Positions 63,891-64,000 of a stretch of DNA of 64,000 nucleotides are shown here, piece after piece. Numbering within the stretch: the first letter of the stretch is position 1; every line of letters starts with the position of its first letter. The notes below the pieces were generated by a model, which ran no database searches, was not told the origin of the DNA, and worked only from the letters and a program-made list of their open reading frames with translations. This DNA comes from Pseudaminobacter soli (ex Li et al. 2025) (GTDB taxonomy: Bacteria > Pseudomonadota > Alphaproteobacteria > Rhizobiales > Rhizobiaceae), in NCBI RefSeq assembly GCF_003012705.1, contig NZ_PXYL01000002.1, positions 512,967 to 576,966 on the forward strand, in the 5' to 3' direction. Both the position numbers and the translations under genes were made by a program.

Positions 63891-64000
63891 TGTAGCCGCA
63901 AAGTTAGAATGTCCTGAATCTGCAAAGTAAGAGTGTCACACTCCCCGCGTTTGATGGCGTGGGGGTTTGCGGATGGGACTGATTGCGATGAGCGAGCGTG
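63891..64000 (+). mobile_element. Left end of an ISNCY-like insertion sequence (cut by window edge)
   Basis: From about 63891 the sequence changes character. It holds two direct repeats, GCAAAGTTAGAATGTC (63898-63913) and GCAAAGTAAGAGTGTC (63922-63937), 24 bp apart, as expected for transposase-binding sites in an IS end. The transposase start follows. The exact tip is uncertain and the other end lies outside. Confidence 0.7.
63973..64000 (+). CDS. Transposase, first codons only
   Basis: The last 28 bases read MGLIAMSER, which I recognise as the start of ISNCY-family transposases of the MGLIxMSERDLQR type common in rhizobia and bradyrhizobia. A second ATG at 63988 is an alternative start. Too short for more. 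Confidence 0.65.

Noticed and set aside
1..64000. tRNA or rRNA genes, prophage, toxin-antitoxin or restriction-type defence loci
   Set aside because: None could be recognised by reading both strands; no integrase, phage structural or nuclease genes were found apart from the UvrD-like helicase and the IS end.

Overview
The window looks like a chromosomal or large-replicon stretch of a high-GC alphaproteobacterium of the order Rhizobiales, most likely a Mesorhizobium-like member of the Phyllobacteriaceae. This rests on gene style and family content: an IalB-type protein, a BigR/SqrR-type ArsR regulator with YeeE/YedE proteins, a cobalamin riboswitch, many small ABC and LysR/AraC/Lrp units, and accessory metabolic islands. 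No rRNA, tRNA or CRISPR array was seen. Species assignment is inference.

Layout. 1-1119: tail of an RND efflux pump. 1178-6001: lactate permease, Lrp-type regulator and a divergent single-chain pyruvate/2-oxobutyrate dehydrogenase E1-like enzyme. 6057-9960: stress-type island with a beta-propeller protein, a TPR/winged-helix regulator, a DUF899 protein, a small membrane protein and an AraC regulator. 10095-22867: a giant autotransporter (about 4030 aa) built from 24 autotransporter-type repeats and a triplicated 1.4-kb module, followed by an IalB-family protein. 23588-28473: a six-gene operon with a polar amino-acid ABC importer, a YheO-type regulator and a D-cysteine desulfhydrase/cysteate lyase family enzyme. 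28864-30939: a divergent operon with a persulfide-sensor-type ArsR regulator, two YeeE/YedE half-transporters and a TauE/SafE exporter. Together these two operons look like import and breakdown of a sulfur amino acid with disposal of the inorganic sulfur released.

31054-36086: a cobalamin riboswitch in front of nrdA-nrdB and a phosphatase-like gene. The beta subunit carries the full residue signature of class Ic (Mn/Fe, Phe in place of the radical Tyr) ribonucleotide reductase, so B12 appears to shut off a B12-independent enzyme of an unusual subclass. 36287-42647: a UvrD-like helicase, a SnoaL-like protein, an MFS transporter, an APH-like kinase, a hypothetical protein and a decayed-looking stretch. 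42648-47928: an exported arylsulfatase, then a LysR-controlled cluster with an FMN reductase, an NmrA-like protein and a carboxymuconolactone-decarboxylase-like protein lacking the usual cysteines.

48150-50810: a hemerythrin-like protein divergent from two flavin split-barrel proteins, the second fused to a GAF domain and a winged-helix-like tail. 50931-52148: MFS transporter. 52275-57306: a locus bounded by a ~175-bp, roughly 90% identical inverted duplication. One copy is the leader and start of a Gly/His-rich secreted protein, the other lies upstream of an oppositely oriented operon for a small secreted protein plus a MacA/MacB-type exporter. 57492-58820: CNNM/CorC-type CBS protein. 59140-63805: an exported three-subunit molybdenum aldehyde/N-heterocycle oxidoreductase (MoCo, 2x[2Fe-2S], triheme cytochrome c). 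63891-64000: left end and first codons of an ISNCY-like insertion sequence.

The most interesting points are the class Ic RNR under B12 control, the inverted-leader exporter locus, the sulfur amino-acid module and the hemerythrin/flavin/GAF cluster.
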